Shown in pieces: positions 9,928 through 17,396 of a stretch of 36,796 bases of DNA (positions are counted from its first letter, which is position 1; every line of letters starts with the position of its first letter). The translations under genes and the position numbers were made by a program. The stretch is from JALSHZ01 sp964614535 (lineage in GTDB: Bacteria > Pseudomonadota > Gammaproteobacteria > UWMA-0217), in contig CAZTOZ010000002.1 of assembly GCA_964614535.1 (NCBI GenBank), positions 1-36,796 on the forward strand, given 5' to 3'. The notes beneath the pieces are model-generated. The model was not told the DNA's origin and did no database searches. It saw nothing but the letters and a program-made list of their open reading frames with translations.

Positions 9928-10599
9928 TCAGGTGTGCAGGCTGTAGCCCGCGCCCCGGATCGTGTGCAGCAGCGGTTTGTCGAAATCCTTGTCGATCTTG
10001 CGCCGCAAGCGGCTGATGTGGACGTCGATGACGTTGGTCTGGGGATCGAAGTGATAGTCCCAGACGTTCTCCAGCAGCATGGTCCGCGTCACCACCTGGC
10101 CGGTGTGCCGCATCAGGTATTCGAGCAGCATGAACTCGCGGGGCTGGAGCTGGATCTCCACGTCGCCCCGGGTCACCTTGCGCTTGATCTGGTCGAGCCG
10201 CAGGTCGCCCACCTGCAACAGCGTGCCTTGCATCTCCGGCTGGCTGCGCCGCGCCAGCGCCTGCAACCGCGCCAGCAGCTCGGAAAAGGCATAGGGCTTG
10301 ACCAGATAGTCGTCACCGCCGGCGCGCAGCCCGTCGACGCGGTCGTCCACCTCGCCCAGCGCGCTGAGGATCAGCACCGGGGTGTGTACATTGCGTTTGC
10401 GCAGCTCCTCGATCAGCGTCAGCCCGTCCATGCCCGGCAGCATGCGATCGACGATCATCACGTCGTACTGGCCGCTGGTGGCCATGTGCAGGCCGTCGAT
10501 GCCGTTGTCGGCATGGTCCACGTTGTAGCCACTCTCGGACAGCCCTTTCTGGATGAAGGTGGCGGTGTCCGAATCGTCTTCTATCAATAATGTGTGCAT
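9928..10599 (-). CDS. OmpR-family DNA-binding response regulator
   Basis: This is the transcription factor of the two-component pair. It is 223 aa from the ATG complementary to 10597-10599; a TTG six bases upstream is an alternative. The receiver domain has acidic pocket D8/D9, phospho-acceptor Asp51 (MIVDRMLPGMDG) and Lys101 (YLVKPY). A C-terminal winged-helix domain of OmpR/PhoB type follows from about residue 125, with the ending region VDVHISRLRRKID. It is co-oriented with the kinase and divergent from the degP-like gene across 135 bp. The receiver is intact, so regulation by phosphorylation is expected. The GTAAC-N5-GTTAA repeat in the shared spacer is a candidate target. Confidence 0.94.
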   Translation of the reverse strand: MHTLLIEDDSDTATFIQKGLSESGYNVDHADNGIDGLHMATSGQYDVMIVDRMLPGMDGLTLIEELRKRNVHTPVLILSALGEVDDRVDGLRAGGDDYLVKPYAFSELLARLQALARRSQPEMQGTLLQVGDLRLDQIKRKVTRGDVEIQLQPREFMLLEYLMRHTGQVVTRTMLLENVWDYHFDPQTNVIDVHISRLRRKIDKDFDKPLLHTIRGAGYSLHT

Positions 10600-10665
10600 G
10601 GGCAAATCATAGGTCCGGTGGGGGGCGGAATAAAGCGTCGGGGATGAACATTAATTAATGATTTC

Positions 10666-10680
10666 GTAACCCTCCGTTAA
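10666..10680. promoter_or_regulatory. CpxR-like direct repeat between response regulator and degP-like gene
   Basis: GTAAC (10666-10670), five bases, then GTTAA (10676-10680). This has the spacing of the known CpxR box (GTAAA-N5-GTAAA) with one mismatch in each half. A possible -10 CATGAT at 10693-10698 would place the repeat over the -35 region of the protease gene, the usual location for OmpR-type activators. An AT-rich palindrome ATTAATTAAT (10650-10659) and two copies of CGTCGGGG (10636-10643, 10681-10688) lie beside it. Binding is inference. Confidence 0.4.
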
Positions 10681-10734
10681 CGTCGGGGCTGGCATGATGA
10701 AGGCCATCGAATCCCCAGACGGAGAAACAGAGAA

Positions 10735-12177
10735 GTGTATTTTCACGCTGACCATTCCACTGCCATGGGGCGCGCGAACAGAGGGATTTTCCTCCTCTTT
10801 TCGATCGCGCTTCTGGCAGCGGCTTTCAGCGCCAATGCCGGCGGCCTGCCCGATCTGCCCCGGCTGATCGAGGAAAACGGCAAGGCCGTGGTCAATATTC
10901 GTGTCGATCACGACGGCTTGAGCAAGACTTCGTTGGACCGGCGGCTGCCCGGCGGCATACCGGAGCAGTTCCGCCACTTTTTTCGCGACCTGCCCGATGG
11001 TGGGCAGAATGGGCATGAGGTCGGCATCGGGTCCGGCTTCATCGTCTCGCCCGATGGCTATATCGTCACCAACGCCCATGTGGTGGACGGGGCCGACCAG
11101 GTCGAGGTGGTGCTGAAGGACCGGCGGGCCTTCACCGCCCGCGTCGTCGGTAGTGACGAGCGCAGCGACATCGCCCTGTTGAAGGTGGATGCTGAAAACC
11201 TGCCGACGGTCGAGTTTGGCGACTCCGACCGCCTCGAGGTGGGGCAGTGGGTATTTGCCATCGGCGCGCCGTTCGGCTTCGACCAGACCGCCACTCAGGG
11301 GATCGTCAGCGCGCTGTCGCGCAGCCTGCCGGACGGCACCTACGTCCCCTTCATCCAGACCGATGTCGCGGTCAATCCCGGCAACTCCGGCGGCCCGTTG
11401 TTCGACCTCGACGGCAAGGTCGTCGGCGTCAATTCGCAGATCTTCAGCCGCAGTGGCGGCTACATGGGGCTGTCGTTCGCCATTCCGGTCAATCTGGTGC
11501 AGAACGTCACCGCGCAGTTGCGGAGCAAGGGCTATGTCAGCCGGGGTTGGCTCGGTGTCGGCATTCAGGGGATGGACGCCAATCTGGCCCGCTCGTTCAA
11601 GCTGGACCGTGCCCGCGGGGCGCTGGTGTCGGAGGTCAATCCCAACGGGCCGGCACGCAAGGCCGGCATCCAGCCGGGGGACGTCATCGTCGGCTTCGAT
11701 GGGCGCAACATCAACCGCGCCACCGATCTGCCGGTGCTGGTCGGCATGACCCCGGCGGGCAGCACCGTCGAGGTCGAGGTGTTGCGCGGCGGCAAGGAGA
11801 AGAGGCTTCTGGTGACGATCGCCGAACTGGCGCCCGAACGGTCGCGCCCGGTGGCCGAGGCCGAACCGTTGGCGCCCGCCTCCGGTGGCAAGCTGGGGGT
11901 CGCGGTCAGCCAGCTGGCGGCGGAAGAACGTCGTGCCCTGGGTCTGGATCACAACGGCATCCGTATCGAGGCGGTGGTGCCCGGCAGCCCGGCGTCGAGA
12001 GCCGGTCTGCAGCAAGGCGACGTGCTGCTCTCGTTCAACAACATCGAAATCGACGACCCGCAGGATCTGAGGGAGGCGGCCCGCAAGGCGCCCGTCGCCG
12101 AACCGCTGGCGGTACTCATCCTGCGGGAGGATCGACCGCTCTATCTCTCGGTACAACTGGACGACAAGGTTTCATAG
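10735..12177 (+). CDS. degP: DegP/MucD-type periplasmic serine endoprotease
   Basis: This is a HtrA-family protease/chaperone that degrades misfolded envelope proteins. It is 480 aa from GTG 10735, which has a GGAGA site about 10 nt upstream; ATG 10765 is an alternative that starts directly at the signal peptide. A signal sequence (about 17-35, ending FSANA) precedes the protease domain. The catalytic triad is complete: His115 (TNAHVVDG), Asp145 (RSDIALLKV) and Ser218 (GNSGGPLF). PDZ1 spans about 270-365 and PDZ2 about 385-475. Two PDZ domains separate it from the single-PDZ DegS type. It is divergent from an OmpR-type two-component system and ends in a strong terminator. DegP, DegQ and MucD cannot be distinguished by eye. 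Confidence 0.94.
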   Translation: MYFHADHSTAMGRANRGIFLLFSIALLAAAFSANAGGLPDLPRLIEENGKAVVNIRVDHDGLSKTSLDRRLPGGIPEQFRHFFRDLPDGGQNGHEVGIGSGFIVSPDGYIVTNAHVVDGADQVEVVLKDRRAFTARVVGSDERSDIALLKVDAENLPTVEFGDSDRLEVGQWVFAIGAPFGFDQTATQGIVSALSRSLPDGTYVPFIQTDVAVNPGNSGGPLFDLDGKVVGVNSQIFSRSGGYMGLSFAIPVNLVQNVTAQLRSKGYVSRGWLGVGIQGMDANLARSFKLDRARGALVSEVNPNGPARKAGIQPGDVIVGFDGRNINRATDLPVLVGMTPAGSTVEVEVLRGGKEKRLLVTIAELAPERSRPVAEAEPLAPASGGKLGVAVSQLAAEERRALGLDHNGIRIEAVVPGSPASRAGLQQGDVLLSFNNIEIDDPQDLREAARKAPVAEPLAVLILREDRPLYLSVQLDDKVS

Positions 12178-12231
12178 CACCCGACTGTCATTTGTTTCAT
12201 AGCAGTCCCTCCCGGCCATGGATGGCTCTAG

Positions 12232-12265
12232 GCCCCGGTACCGCCAGGTATCAGGGCTTTTTTTT
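12232..12265 (+). terminator. Rho-independent terminator after the degP-like gene
   Basis: An 11-bp stem (12232-12242 with 12247-12257) has one mismatch and one G-T pair, a GCCA tetraloop, and eight T residues at 12258-12265. It lies 55 bp after the protease stop and is the clearest intrinsic terminator in the window. Confidence 0.88.
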
Positions 12266-12478
12266 GTCTGTCTGCCGTACCGGGGGGCCGCTCTTCCGCG
12301 GCGAATCGATGTGCGGGGCCTTGCTTGCGGCGGCTCGTGGAAGAGCTGTGCGAATGTTTCACAAGCACGCTGGAGGAAAGCATAACACCATGATTTGTTT
12401 GACGAGTAAGGCACGAAGTGTCACCGGTGTGGCCAAGCGGTTCCAGGGCGGATCCCGCATTCTGGTGGGATATCCGGG
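12266..12478. other. Gene-free spacer between terminator and lytic transglycosylase
   Basis: With the terminator, the stretch 12178-12478 is about 300 bases without a confident gene. The only coding hint is a 30-codon reading frame on the plus strand from ATG 12390 to TAG 12480-12482, with GGAGGA 12 nt upstream. It reaches the end of the opposite-strand transglycosylase gene. The inverted repeat CGGAT...ATCCG near 12449-12477 has no T-tract. I see no tRNA, insertion sequence or riboswitch. Confidence 0.4.
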
Positions 12479-13072
12479 CTAGATCATGCCGAGAATCTTG
12501 CGAACGTAGTTCTGGGTTTCGCGATAGGGGGGGATGTTGCGGCCGTATTTCTTCACCGCCTGCGGGCCGGCGTTGTAGGCGGCCAGGGCCAGCGTGGTGT
12601 CCTGGTCGAACTCGTCGAGCATCATCCGCAGGTAGCGCACGCCGCCGTCGATGTTCTGTTCCGGATCGAAGACGTCGCGGACGCCCAGCATGCGGGCGGT
12701 GGCCGGCATCAACTGCATCAGCCCCTTGGCGCCGACACGGGAGACGGCACGGGGGTTGAAGCAGGATTCGGTGAGGATGACGGCACGGATCAGTCCGCTG
12801 TCGACATCGTAACGCCGGGCGGCGCGGTCGATGCTGCCGGCGTAGCGCCGCATCCGCGCCTTGATGCCGGCGTTCCCGGTATCGCAACTTCTGACCGCGG
12901 GGGGGCGGCCATAGTACTTGACGCTGACGGGCCGGATGCCGTGGAGCTTTCTGTCGGTGAACAGCGGCACGCCGTCGTCGCCGTGATACTGGTAGACGCG
13001 ATCGCCCGCCGTCAGCGGCGCCGACAGCCCCAGCAGCAGCGTGAGTGCGATGGTCGTTGGTGTATGATGCAT
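12479..13072 (-). CDS. Small secreted lytic transglycosylase (SLT family 1)
   Basis: This enzyme cleaves the MurNAc-GlcNAc bond in peptidoglycan, releasing anhydro-muropeptides. It is 197 aa with a signal peptide (about 1-22). The first mature segment (VYQYHGDDGVPLFTDRK) resembles the DUF4124 domain often fused to such enzymes. The transglycosylase domain starts near residue 75. The catalytic Glu is E102 in ILTESCFNP, followed by GAKGLMQLMPATA (about 114-126) and AYNAGPQAV (165-173), all classic family motifs. It starts only 29 bp from birA on the opposite strand, so the two probably share a divergent promoter region. The substrate range and whether it is lipid-anchored cannot be read; I see no lipobox. 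Confidence 0.92.
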   Translation of the reverse strand: MHHTPTTIALTLLLGLSAPLTAGDRVYQYHGDDGVPLFTDRKLHGIRPVSVKYYGRPPAVRSCDTGNAGIKARMRRYAGSIDRAARRYDVDSGLIRAVILTESCFNPRAVSRVGAKGLMQLMPATARMLGVRDVFDPEQNIDGGVRYLRMMLDEFDQDTTLALAAYNAGPQAVKKYGRNIPPYRETQNYVRKILGMI

Positions 13073-13101
13073 CGTCCGTTTCAGTCGTCCCAGCGCCGAA
13101 C

Positions 13102-14064
13102 ATGGCCGATTTTATCACCGTTTTGTCCCTGCTCGCCGATGGGCGGCCACGCCCGGTCGCCGATCTGGCGCAGGCCGCCGGATTGTCGGCGGCGCGGGTG
13201 CGGCGGGTGGTGGCTGCGCTGGTGGCCGAGGGGCTGCCGATCGAAACTGGCGATGATGTGCTCGTCTGGCGGCGGCCAGTGGCGTTGCTCGATCGTGACC
13301 GCATCGTCGCCGCGCTGCCGGACGAGGCGGCGCGGTGCTTTGACGGGCTGGAGTTGCTGGCCGAGGTGGACTCCACCAGCAGCCGGCTGATCGGCGATAC
13401 CAGCGGTGGTCATGGCCGGGTCTGCGTGGCCGAGCGTCAGACCGCCGGCCGTGGGCGGCGCGGCAATCGCTGGGTGGCGGTGCCGACGGCGAGCCTCTGC
13501 TTTTCGCTGCGCTGGCATTTCGACGTCGGCGCCGCGGCGCTCGGTGGACTGAGCCTGGCTGTCGGCATCGCCGTGGCCTCGGTGCTGCGGCAGCGGCTGG
13601 GTGTTGCGGCCGGGATCAAGTGGCCGAACGACATCTACCTCGATGGGCGCAAGCTGGGGGGCATCCTGGTGGAGTTGCCCCGTGTCTCGGATCGTCGCTG
13701 CGAGGCGGTGATCGGCATTGGCCTCAACGTCACGCTGACATGCCTTGACGGCATCGATCAGCGGTGGACCAGTCTCCATCGTCATCTGCCGGAGCCGGCG
13801 ATGATCGACCGCAACCACCTGTTGGCATGGCTGCTCGACGCGCTGGCGTGCGCGCTGCCTGCGATCGAGAGCGATGGCGGCGCCTGGGTGCGCCGGCGTT
13901 GGGCCGCGTTCGATATCAGCTATGGCCGTCCGGTGCGCATTCACCGGGACGGCGAGGTGGTGGACGGCATCGGCATGGGCATCGATCCGGCGTTCCGCTT
14001 TCTGCTGCGCAGTGGGGATGGCATCGACCGTTTCCACAGTGGGGAGGTGAGTCTGCGATGCTGA
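13102..14064 (+). CDS. birA: Bifunctional biotin-[acetyl-CoA-carboxylase] ligase/biotin repressor BirA
   Basis: It makes biotinyl-AMP and attaches biotin to the carrier subunit of acetyl-CoA carboxylase; the DNA-binding domain suggests it also represses biotin genes. It is 320 aa from ATG 13102. The N-terminal winged helix (about 1-60) is present, so this is the bifunctional class. The catalytic domain shows DSTSS (90-94), the biotin/AMP loop GRGRRG (116-121) and KWPNDI (173-178) followed by KLGGILVE. A small C-terminal SH3-like domain ends the protein. The coaX start overlaps its end by 7 nt, giving birA-coaX coupling. A TATGAT at 13063-13068 may be its -10 box. Confidence 0.95.
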   Translation: MADFITVLSLLADGRPRPVADLAQAAGLSAARVRRVVAALVAEGLPIETGDDVLVWRRPVALLDRDRIVAALPDEAARCFDGLELLAEVDSTSSRLIGDTSGGHGRVCVAERQTAGRGRRGNRWVAVPTASLCFSLRWHFDVGAAALGGLSLAVGIAVASVLRQRLGVAAGIKWPNDIYLDGRKLGGILVELPRVSDRRCEAVIGIGLNVTLTCLDGIDQRWTSLHRHLPEPAMIDRNHLLAWLLDALACALPAIESDGGAWVRRRWAAFDISYGRPVRIHRDGEVVDGIGMGIDPAFRFLLRSGDGIDRFHSGEVSLRC

Positions 14065-14798
14065 TGCTCGATCTGGGCAACACCCGCTACAAGTGGATCG
14101 AGGCCGGTGCCGTGGCGATGCGGGAGCCGCTCGGCCGCCGTTACGCGCCGGAGGATGCGGCCGCGGTGCTGTGTCGTGAGGTGATGGCCACCACCACGGC
14201 GCGCCGGTGGCGGGTGGCCAGCGTGCGCGACACAGCGTTCGACGAGGCGTTGCGGCGCGCGTTCGAGGCCGCTGGCGGTGAGGCGATCGAGTTCGTTACG
14301 ATACCGCCGCAACCGCCGTTCCGGCTGGCCTACGACGATCCGCGCCAGTTCGGGATCGACCGCTATCTCGATCTGCTGGCGGCGCGGGCCGAGCATCCCT
14401 GGCCGTCGATCGTCGTCGATGCCGGCACCGCGGTGACCGTCGATGCCCTCGATGCGGCCGGCGATCACGCCGGTGGGGTCATCTTCCCCGGTCTGGCGTT
14501 GCTGCGACGGTCGCTGGCAAGGGGGACGGCCCGGATCGACATCGCCCTCGATGCGGCGCCCGCGTTGTTGGGACACTCCACGGCCAGCTGCGTGGCCGGT
14601 GGCGTCTTGCAGGGATTTCAGGGCGCAGTTCGCGGAATCGTCGAGGCGATGGCGCATCGGTTGGGGGGACATGCGACAATCGTCGTGACGGGTGGGGATG
14701 CGGCGCTGGCGGCCTCTGCCGTGGCCGCTCACGATCCCGTCGTCGACACGCGACTGCTGTTCAAAGCCATGACCTTGGTTCGACCATGCGATATCTGA
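14058..14798 (+). CDS. coaX: Type III pantothenate kinase
   Basis: It phosphorylates pantothenate in the first step of coenzyme A synthesis. It is 246 aa from ATG 14058, inside the end of birA. The ASKHA-fold motifs are clear: N-terminal DLGNTRYKW (5-13) for phosphate binding, FGIDRYLD (98-105) with the catalytic Asp101, and VVDAGTAVTVD (119-129) with Asp121. The Cys/Gly-rich end VVTGGDA supplies the second nucleotide-binding region. Type III enzymes are not feedback-inhibited by CoA (family knowledge). The next gene overlaps by 13 nt, so birA-coaX-SPOR reads as one operon. Confidence 0.95.
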   Translation: MLMLDLGNTRYKWIEAGAVAMREPLGRRYAPEDAAAVLCREVMATTTARRWRVASVRDTAFDEALRRAFEAAGGEAIEFVTIPPQPPFRLAYDDPRQFGIDRYLDLLAARAEHPWPSIVVDAGTAVTVDALDAAGDHAGGVIFPGLALLRRSLARGTARIDIALDAAPALLGHSTASCVAGGVLQGFQGAVRGIVEAMAHRLGGHATIVVTGGDAALAASAVAAHDPVVDTRLLFKAMTLVRPCDI

Positions 14799-15667
14799 TT
14801 CTTTTCCTGGTGCTCGTCAACATTGTCGTCTACCTGTTGCCGAAGGAGTCCCAGCGTACCGTCCACAGCTACACCCGGGGTGAGCCGTCGGCGCCGATGC
14901 TGACGCGGCTGGACGAACAGACGGCGCCGCCGCCGAAGGAATCGCTGGTGGCCCCGGGGCTGGTGCAGGTGGCGATGGAGGGAGCGGCGACCGCCAGCGA
15001 CGATGTGGCGCCGACACCGCCGCCAGCCCCGGCCCAGACGCCCACCGAGGCGGCGGAGCCCGCGCCGGTCGCCGACGAGTCCGATCAGGAGGCGGCGCTG
15101 GCGGCCATCGAGAGTCAGGGGCGTTTCGACAAGGTTGGAGCCGGCGGCGGCGAGCAGGGGATTGCCGCCGTGGAGCCGCCGGCCAGTGGCGCCATCGCCC
15201 GCGGGCCGCTCCAGTGTCACAGCCTTGGCCCGTTCAGGCAGCGTGACGACGCCAACAAGCTGATGGCGGCCATGGTGAAGAAGGGTATCAAGCCGGCGCT
15301 GCGGACCGCCAAGTCGAAGGAACCGAGCAACTACTGGGTCTATCTGCCGCCGTATCCGACGCGGCAAAAGGCGGTCGAGGCGGTGGACCGCCTCCAGGCG
15401 TTGGGTTTCGACGACTTCTACATCGTCGGCGATCCCAAGTACAACAACGCCATTTCGCTCGGGCTGTTCTCCCGCAAGAGCGGTTCACGCCAGCGCGTGC
15501 GCGATCTGAAGGAGATGGGGTTCGAGCCCAGGGTCGAGACCCGCTACGACGAGAAGGAGGTCTACTGGATCGACTACGCCAGCCACGGCAGCATCGACTG
15601 GAAACCGCTCTACGAGAAGTTCAAGGGCAGCGACAAGGTGAAGGATGTTCCGCGCGCCTGCGAGTGA
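14786..15667 (+). CDS. SPOR-domain membrane-anchored protein
   Basis: The product is 293 aa. A single N-terminal helix (about 2-18, YLILFLVLVNIVVYLL) anchors it in the inner membrane. It is followed by a low-complexity Ala/Pro/Glu-rich periplasmic linker to about residue 130, and then a SPOR-like domain (about 135-215: LGPFRQRDDANKLMAAM ... YWVYLPPY ... GDPKYNNAISLGLFS). SPOR domains bind denuded peptidoglycan at division sites (family knowledge). Part of the domain repeats weakly after residue 215. The gene overlaps coaX by 13 nt and is the last of the birA operon, so its expression is tied to cofactor genes rather than obvious division genes. Its specific role is unknown. Confidence 0.85.
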   Translation: MRYLILFLVLVNIVVYLLPKESQRTVHSYTRGEPSAPMLTRLDEQTAPPPKESLVAPGLVQVAMEGAATASDDVAPTPPPAPAQTPTEAAEPAPVADESDQEAALAAIESQGRFDKVGAGGGEQGIAAVEPPASGAIARGPLQCHSLGPFRQRDDANKLMAAMVKKGIKPALRTAKSKEPSNYWVYLPPYPTRQKAVEAVDRLQALGFDDFYIVGDPKYNNAISLGLFSRKSGSRQRVRDLKEMGFEPRVETRYDEKEVYWIDYASHGSIDWKPLYEKFKGSDKVKDVPRACE

Positions 15668-15677
15668 CGCGCGAGCC

Positions 15678-16232
15678 TCAATGGGCTTCCAGCTTCGCCA
15701 GCTCTTCCAGTAACGAAACCACCAGCGACGCCCCCTGGGCGTCCATCCCTTTCGTCAGCCGGTCGGCGTCCCGTTCGCCGTCCACCAGTCTTTTCATGAT
15801 GCCGCCGAGCCGTGCCATGTCGCCGCCGGCGGCGGTCATCTGTTCCGCCATGTCGCCGAGCAGATGGAGGGCATGGACATGGCCGCAGCGGGCGGCGTGG
15901 ATCATCTGCGCCAGCCCCGGCGTCGCCAGCGAGCCATCGGGCGTTGCCTCCGGGTCGGGGAGGGTGGACGGATCCTGAATGCCGCGCAGAATCGCCTCGA
16001 CGATGGTGCGGTCCTCCTCGTCCAGCGGCCCGAGGATCGAGGTGGAGCGTTCCCCGGCGATCACCTGGCGGATGGCGGCCACCAGATCGGTCCAGCCGTT
16101 GGCCGCCGAGGTCTGCAGCGCCTGCTCGAACTCCGGCGGAATGGTGCCGGTGGCGGCGCACTGGGTGGCGGCGACGATCAGGGGGGCGTGCATCTGCACG
16201 ATCTGCTGGGCTTTCGGCGGGAGCTGTGCCAT
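15678..16232 (-). CDS. Unrecognised 184-aa protein, probably cytoplasmic and helical
   Basis: I do not recognise this family. The start is the ATG complementary to 16230-16232, with AAGGAAA a few bases upstream; an in-frame extension to 16469 would overlap hslO and is unlikely. There is no signal peptide or membrane helix. The sequence is rich in Ala, Leu, Asp and Met and looks all-helical. Notable parts are a His/Cys-containing stretch HAARCGHVHALHLLGDM in the middle, DEEDRTIVEAILRGI before it, and a terminal amphipathic helix SLLEELAKLEAH. It is divergent from hslO with 59 bp between starts and convergent with the SPOR gene (10 bp). Sharing a promoter region with hslO hints at a stress-related role, which is inference only. 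Confidence 0.75.
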   Translation of the reverse strand: MAQLPPKAQQIVQMHAPLIVAATQCAATGTIPPEFEQALQTSAANGWTDLVAAIRQVIAGERSTSILGPLDEEDRTIVEAILRGIQDPSTLPDPEATPDGSLATPGLAQMIHAARCGHVHALHLLGDMAEQMTAAGGDMARLGGIMKRLVDGERDADRLTKGMDAQGASLVVSLLEELAKLEAH

Positions 16233-16247
16233 GGCGGTTTCCTTCGA

Positions 16248-16292
16248 TGCTATGATGGAACGATCATAATCGCCTGGCCGTCGTCGTTCCAA
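16248..16292. promoter_or_regulatory. Divergent promoter region of hslO and the 184-aa gene
   Basis: TATGAT (16251-16256) and its exact inverse ATCATA (16263-16268) face each other across 6 bp, giving a -10-like box for each direction. The rightward box has an extended -10 (TG at 16248-16249). The leftward one has TTGGAA as a possible -35 (complement of 16287-16292, 18-bp spacer). A CATAAT at 16265-16270 is a second rightward candidate. Transcription in the two directions should interfere. Confidence 0.5.
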
Positions 16293-17164
16293 TGATGAGA
16301 CATTCCGACCAGCTCCACCGCTTTCTCTTCGAACACCAGCACATCCGCGGTGAATTCGTCCATCTCGACGAGACCTGGCGGGAGGTGCTGGCCCGCGCCA
16401 GCTATCCGGCGCCGGTACAGGCGATGCTGGGGGAGGCGTTGGCGGCGGCCGCGCTGCTGGTGGCCACACTCAAGATCGATGGCAGCCTGACGATGCAGAT
16501 CCGTGGCGCCGGTCCGGTGCACCTGCTGGTGGTGCAGGCGTTTTCCGACGGCGGTATTCGTGGACTGGCGCGCTGGCGGGGGGAGGTCGCTCCCGGGCCG
16601 CTGAAGTCGCTGACCGGCAGTGGCCAGCTGGTGATGACGATCGACCCGAAACAGGGGGCGCGTTACCAGGGCATCGTCCCGTTGATGGGTGAACGTCTGC
16701 AGGATGCGCTCCGGCACTATTTCGAACAGTCCGAGCAGTTGCCGACCAGGCTGTGGCTCGCCGCGGGTGAAGAGGCGGTGGCGGGGCTGCTGGTCCAGGC
16801 GCTGCCCGGTGAACGGGAGGACCACGACAGCTGGAACCGCGTCGTCCATCTTGCCGACACCGTGCGTGGCGAAGAGCTGCTCCGGCTCGATGTGGAGACG
16901 CTGCTGCGGCGGCTGTTCCACGAGGAGCGGGTGAGGCTGTTCGAGCCGACGCCGCAGCGCTTCCAGTGCAGTTGTTCACGCGAGAAGATCATCAACACGC
17001 TGCGTCGCCTCGGTGAGTCGGAGATGAACGACATCGTCGCCGAGCGTGGCCGGATCGACGTGGATTGTGAGTTTTGCGGCGCGCGCTACCATTTCGACAG
17101 CGTCGATGTGCGGGCCTTGTTCGCCAGTGATGCCTACCCGCTGGGGTCTTCGACCATCCAGTGA
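16292..17164 (+). CDS. hslO: Redox-regulated chaperone Hsp33
   Basis: Hsp33 is a cytoplasmic holdase switched on by oxidation. It is 290 aa, the usual length. The N-terminal chaperone domain (about 1-180) and the C-terminal zinc switch are both present. The four zinc-binding cysteines are C226 and C228 (QCSCS) and C259 and C262 (CEFC), so the CxC...CxxC redox switch is intact. Two adjacent ATG codons (16292, 16295) are possible starts. It is divergent from an unrecognised protein and followed by a hairpin at 17191-17209. No heat-shock (sigma-32) promoter was evident by eye. Confidence 0.96.
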   Translation: MMRHSDQLHRFLFEHQHIRGEFVHLDETWREVLARASYPAPVQAMLGEALAAAALLVATLKIDGSLTMQIRGAGPVHLLVVQAFSDGGIRGLARWRGEVAPGPLKSLTGSGQLVMTIDPKQGARYQGIVPLMGERLQDALRHYFEQSEQLPTRLWLAAGEEAVAGLLVQALPGEREDHDSWNRVVHLADTVRGEELLRLDVETLLRRLFHEERVRLFEPTPQRFQCSCSREKIINTLRRLGESEMNDIVAERGRIDVDCEFCGARYHFDSVDVRALFASDAYPLGSSTIQ

Positions 17165-17183
17165 GCCCCGGGTCGTGGTGGGC

Positions 17184-17210
17184 AAAAGAAAACCCGCCGG
17201 TGGCGGGTTT
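17184..17210. terminator. Hairpin terminator, stronger on the minus strand
   Basis: An 8-bp stem AACCCGCC / GGCGGGTT (17191-17198 with 17202-17209) with loop GGT. Read on the plus strand it follows hslO by 27 bp but has only TTT after the stem. On the minus strand it is followed by TTTTCTTTT, a proper U-tract, although no minus-strand gene lies upstream. It may be bidirectional or may end a small minus-strand RNA. Confidence 0.6.
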
Positions 17211-17246
17211 CGAGTGGAGTTCTGCACTCCTCGTGATTACCCGTGA

Positions 17247-17283
17247 CCATCGGAGGTATGTTCCTCCTTCGTCGGTTCGATGG
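17247..17283. repeat. Nested inverted repeats in the arsM leader
   Basis: CCATCG (17247-17252) pairs with CGATGG (17278-17283). Inside it GGAGG (17252-17256) pairs with CCTCC (17263-17267) around a 6-base loop. It lies about 115-150 bp upstream of arsM. It could be an operator or an RNA structure. It is not a recognisable ArsR site. Confidence 0.35.
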
Positions 17284-17396
17284 CTCGGGCCTCCTGAGTT
17301 ATTTCTCTCTTTTTCCCGGAGTATGACCATTGCGATTGGTATTGGTTCCATGATCGGGCGAAAATGCCCCATCACCACCGCAAGAGGATGTCCACG

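Noticed and set aside
12420..12480. tRNA-like stretch with GTGGCCAAGCGGTTCCA
   Set aside because: It resembles the start of a tRNA-Ser/Leu D arm, but there is no TTCGA T-loop, no matching acceptor stem and no proper anticodon arm.
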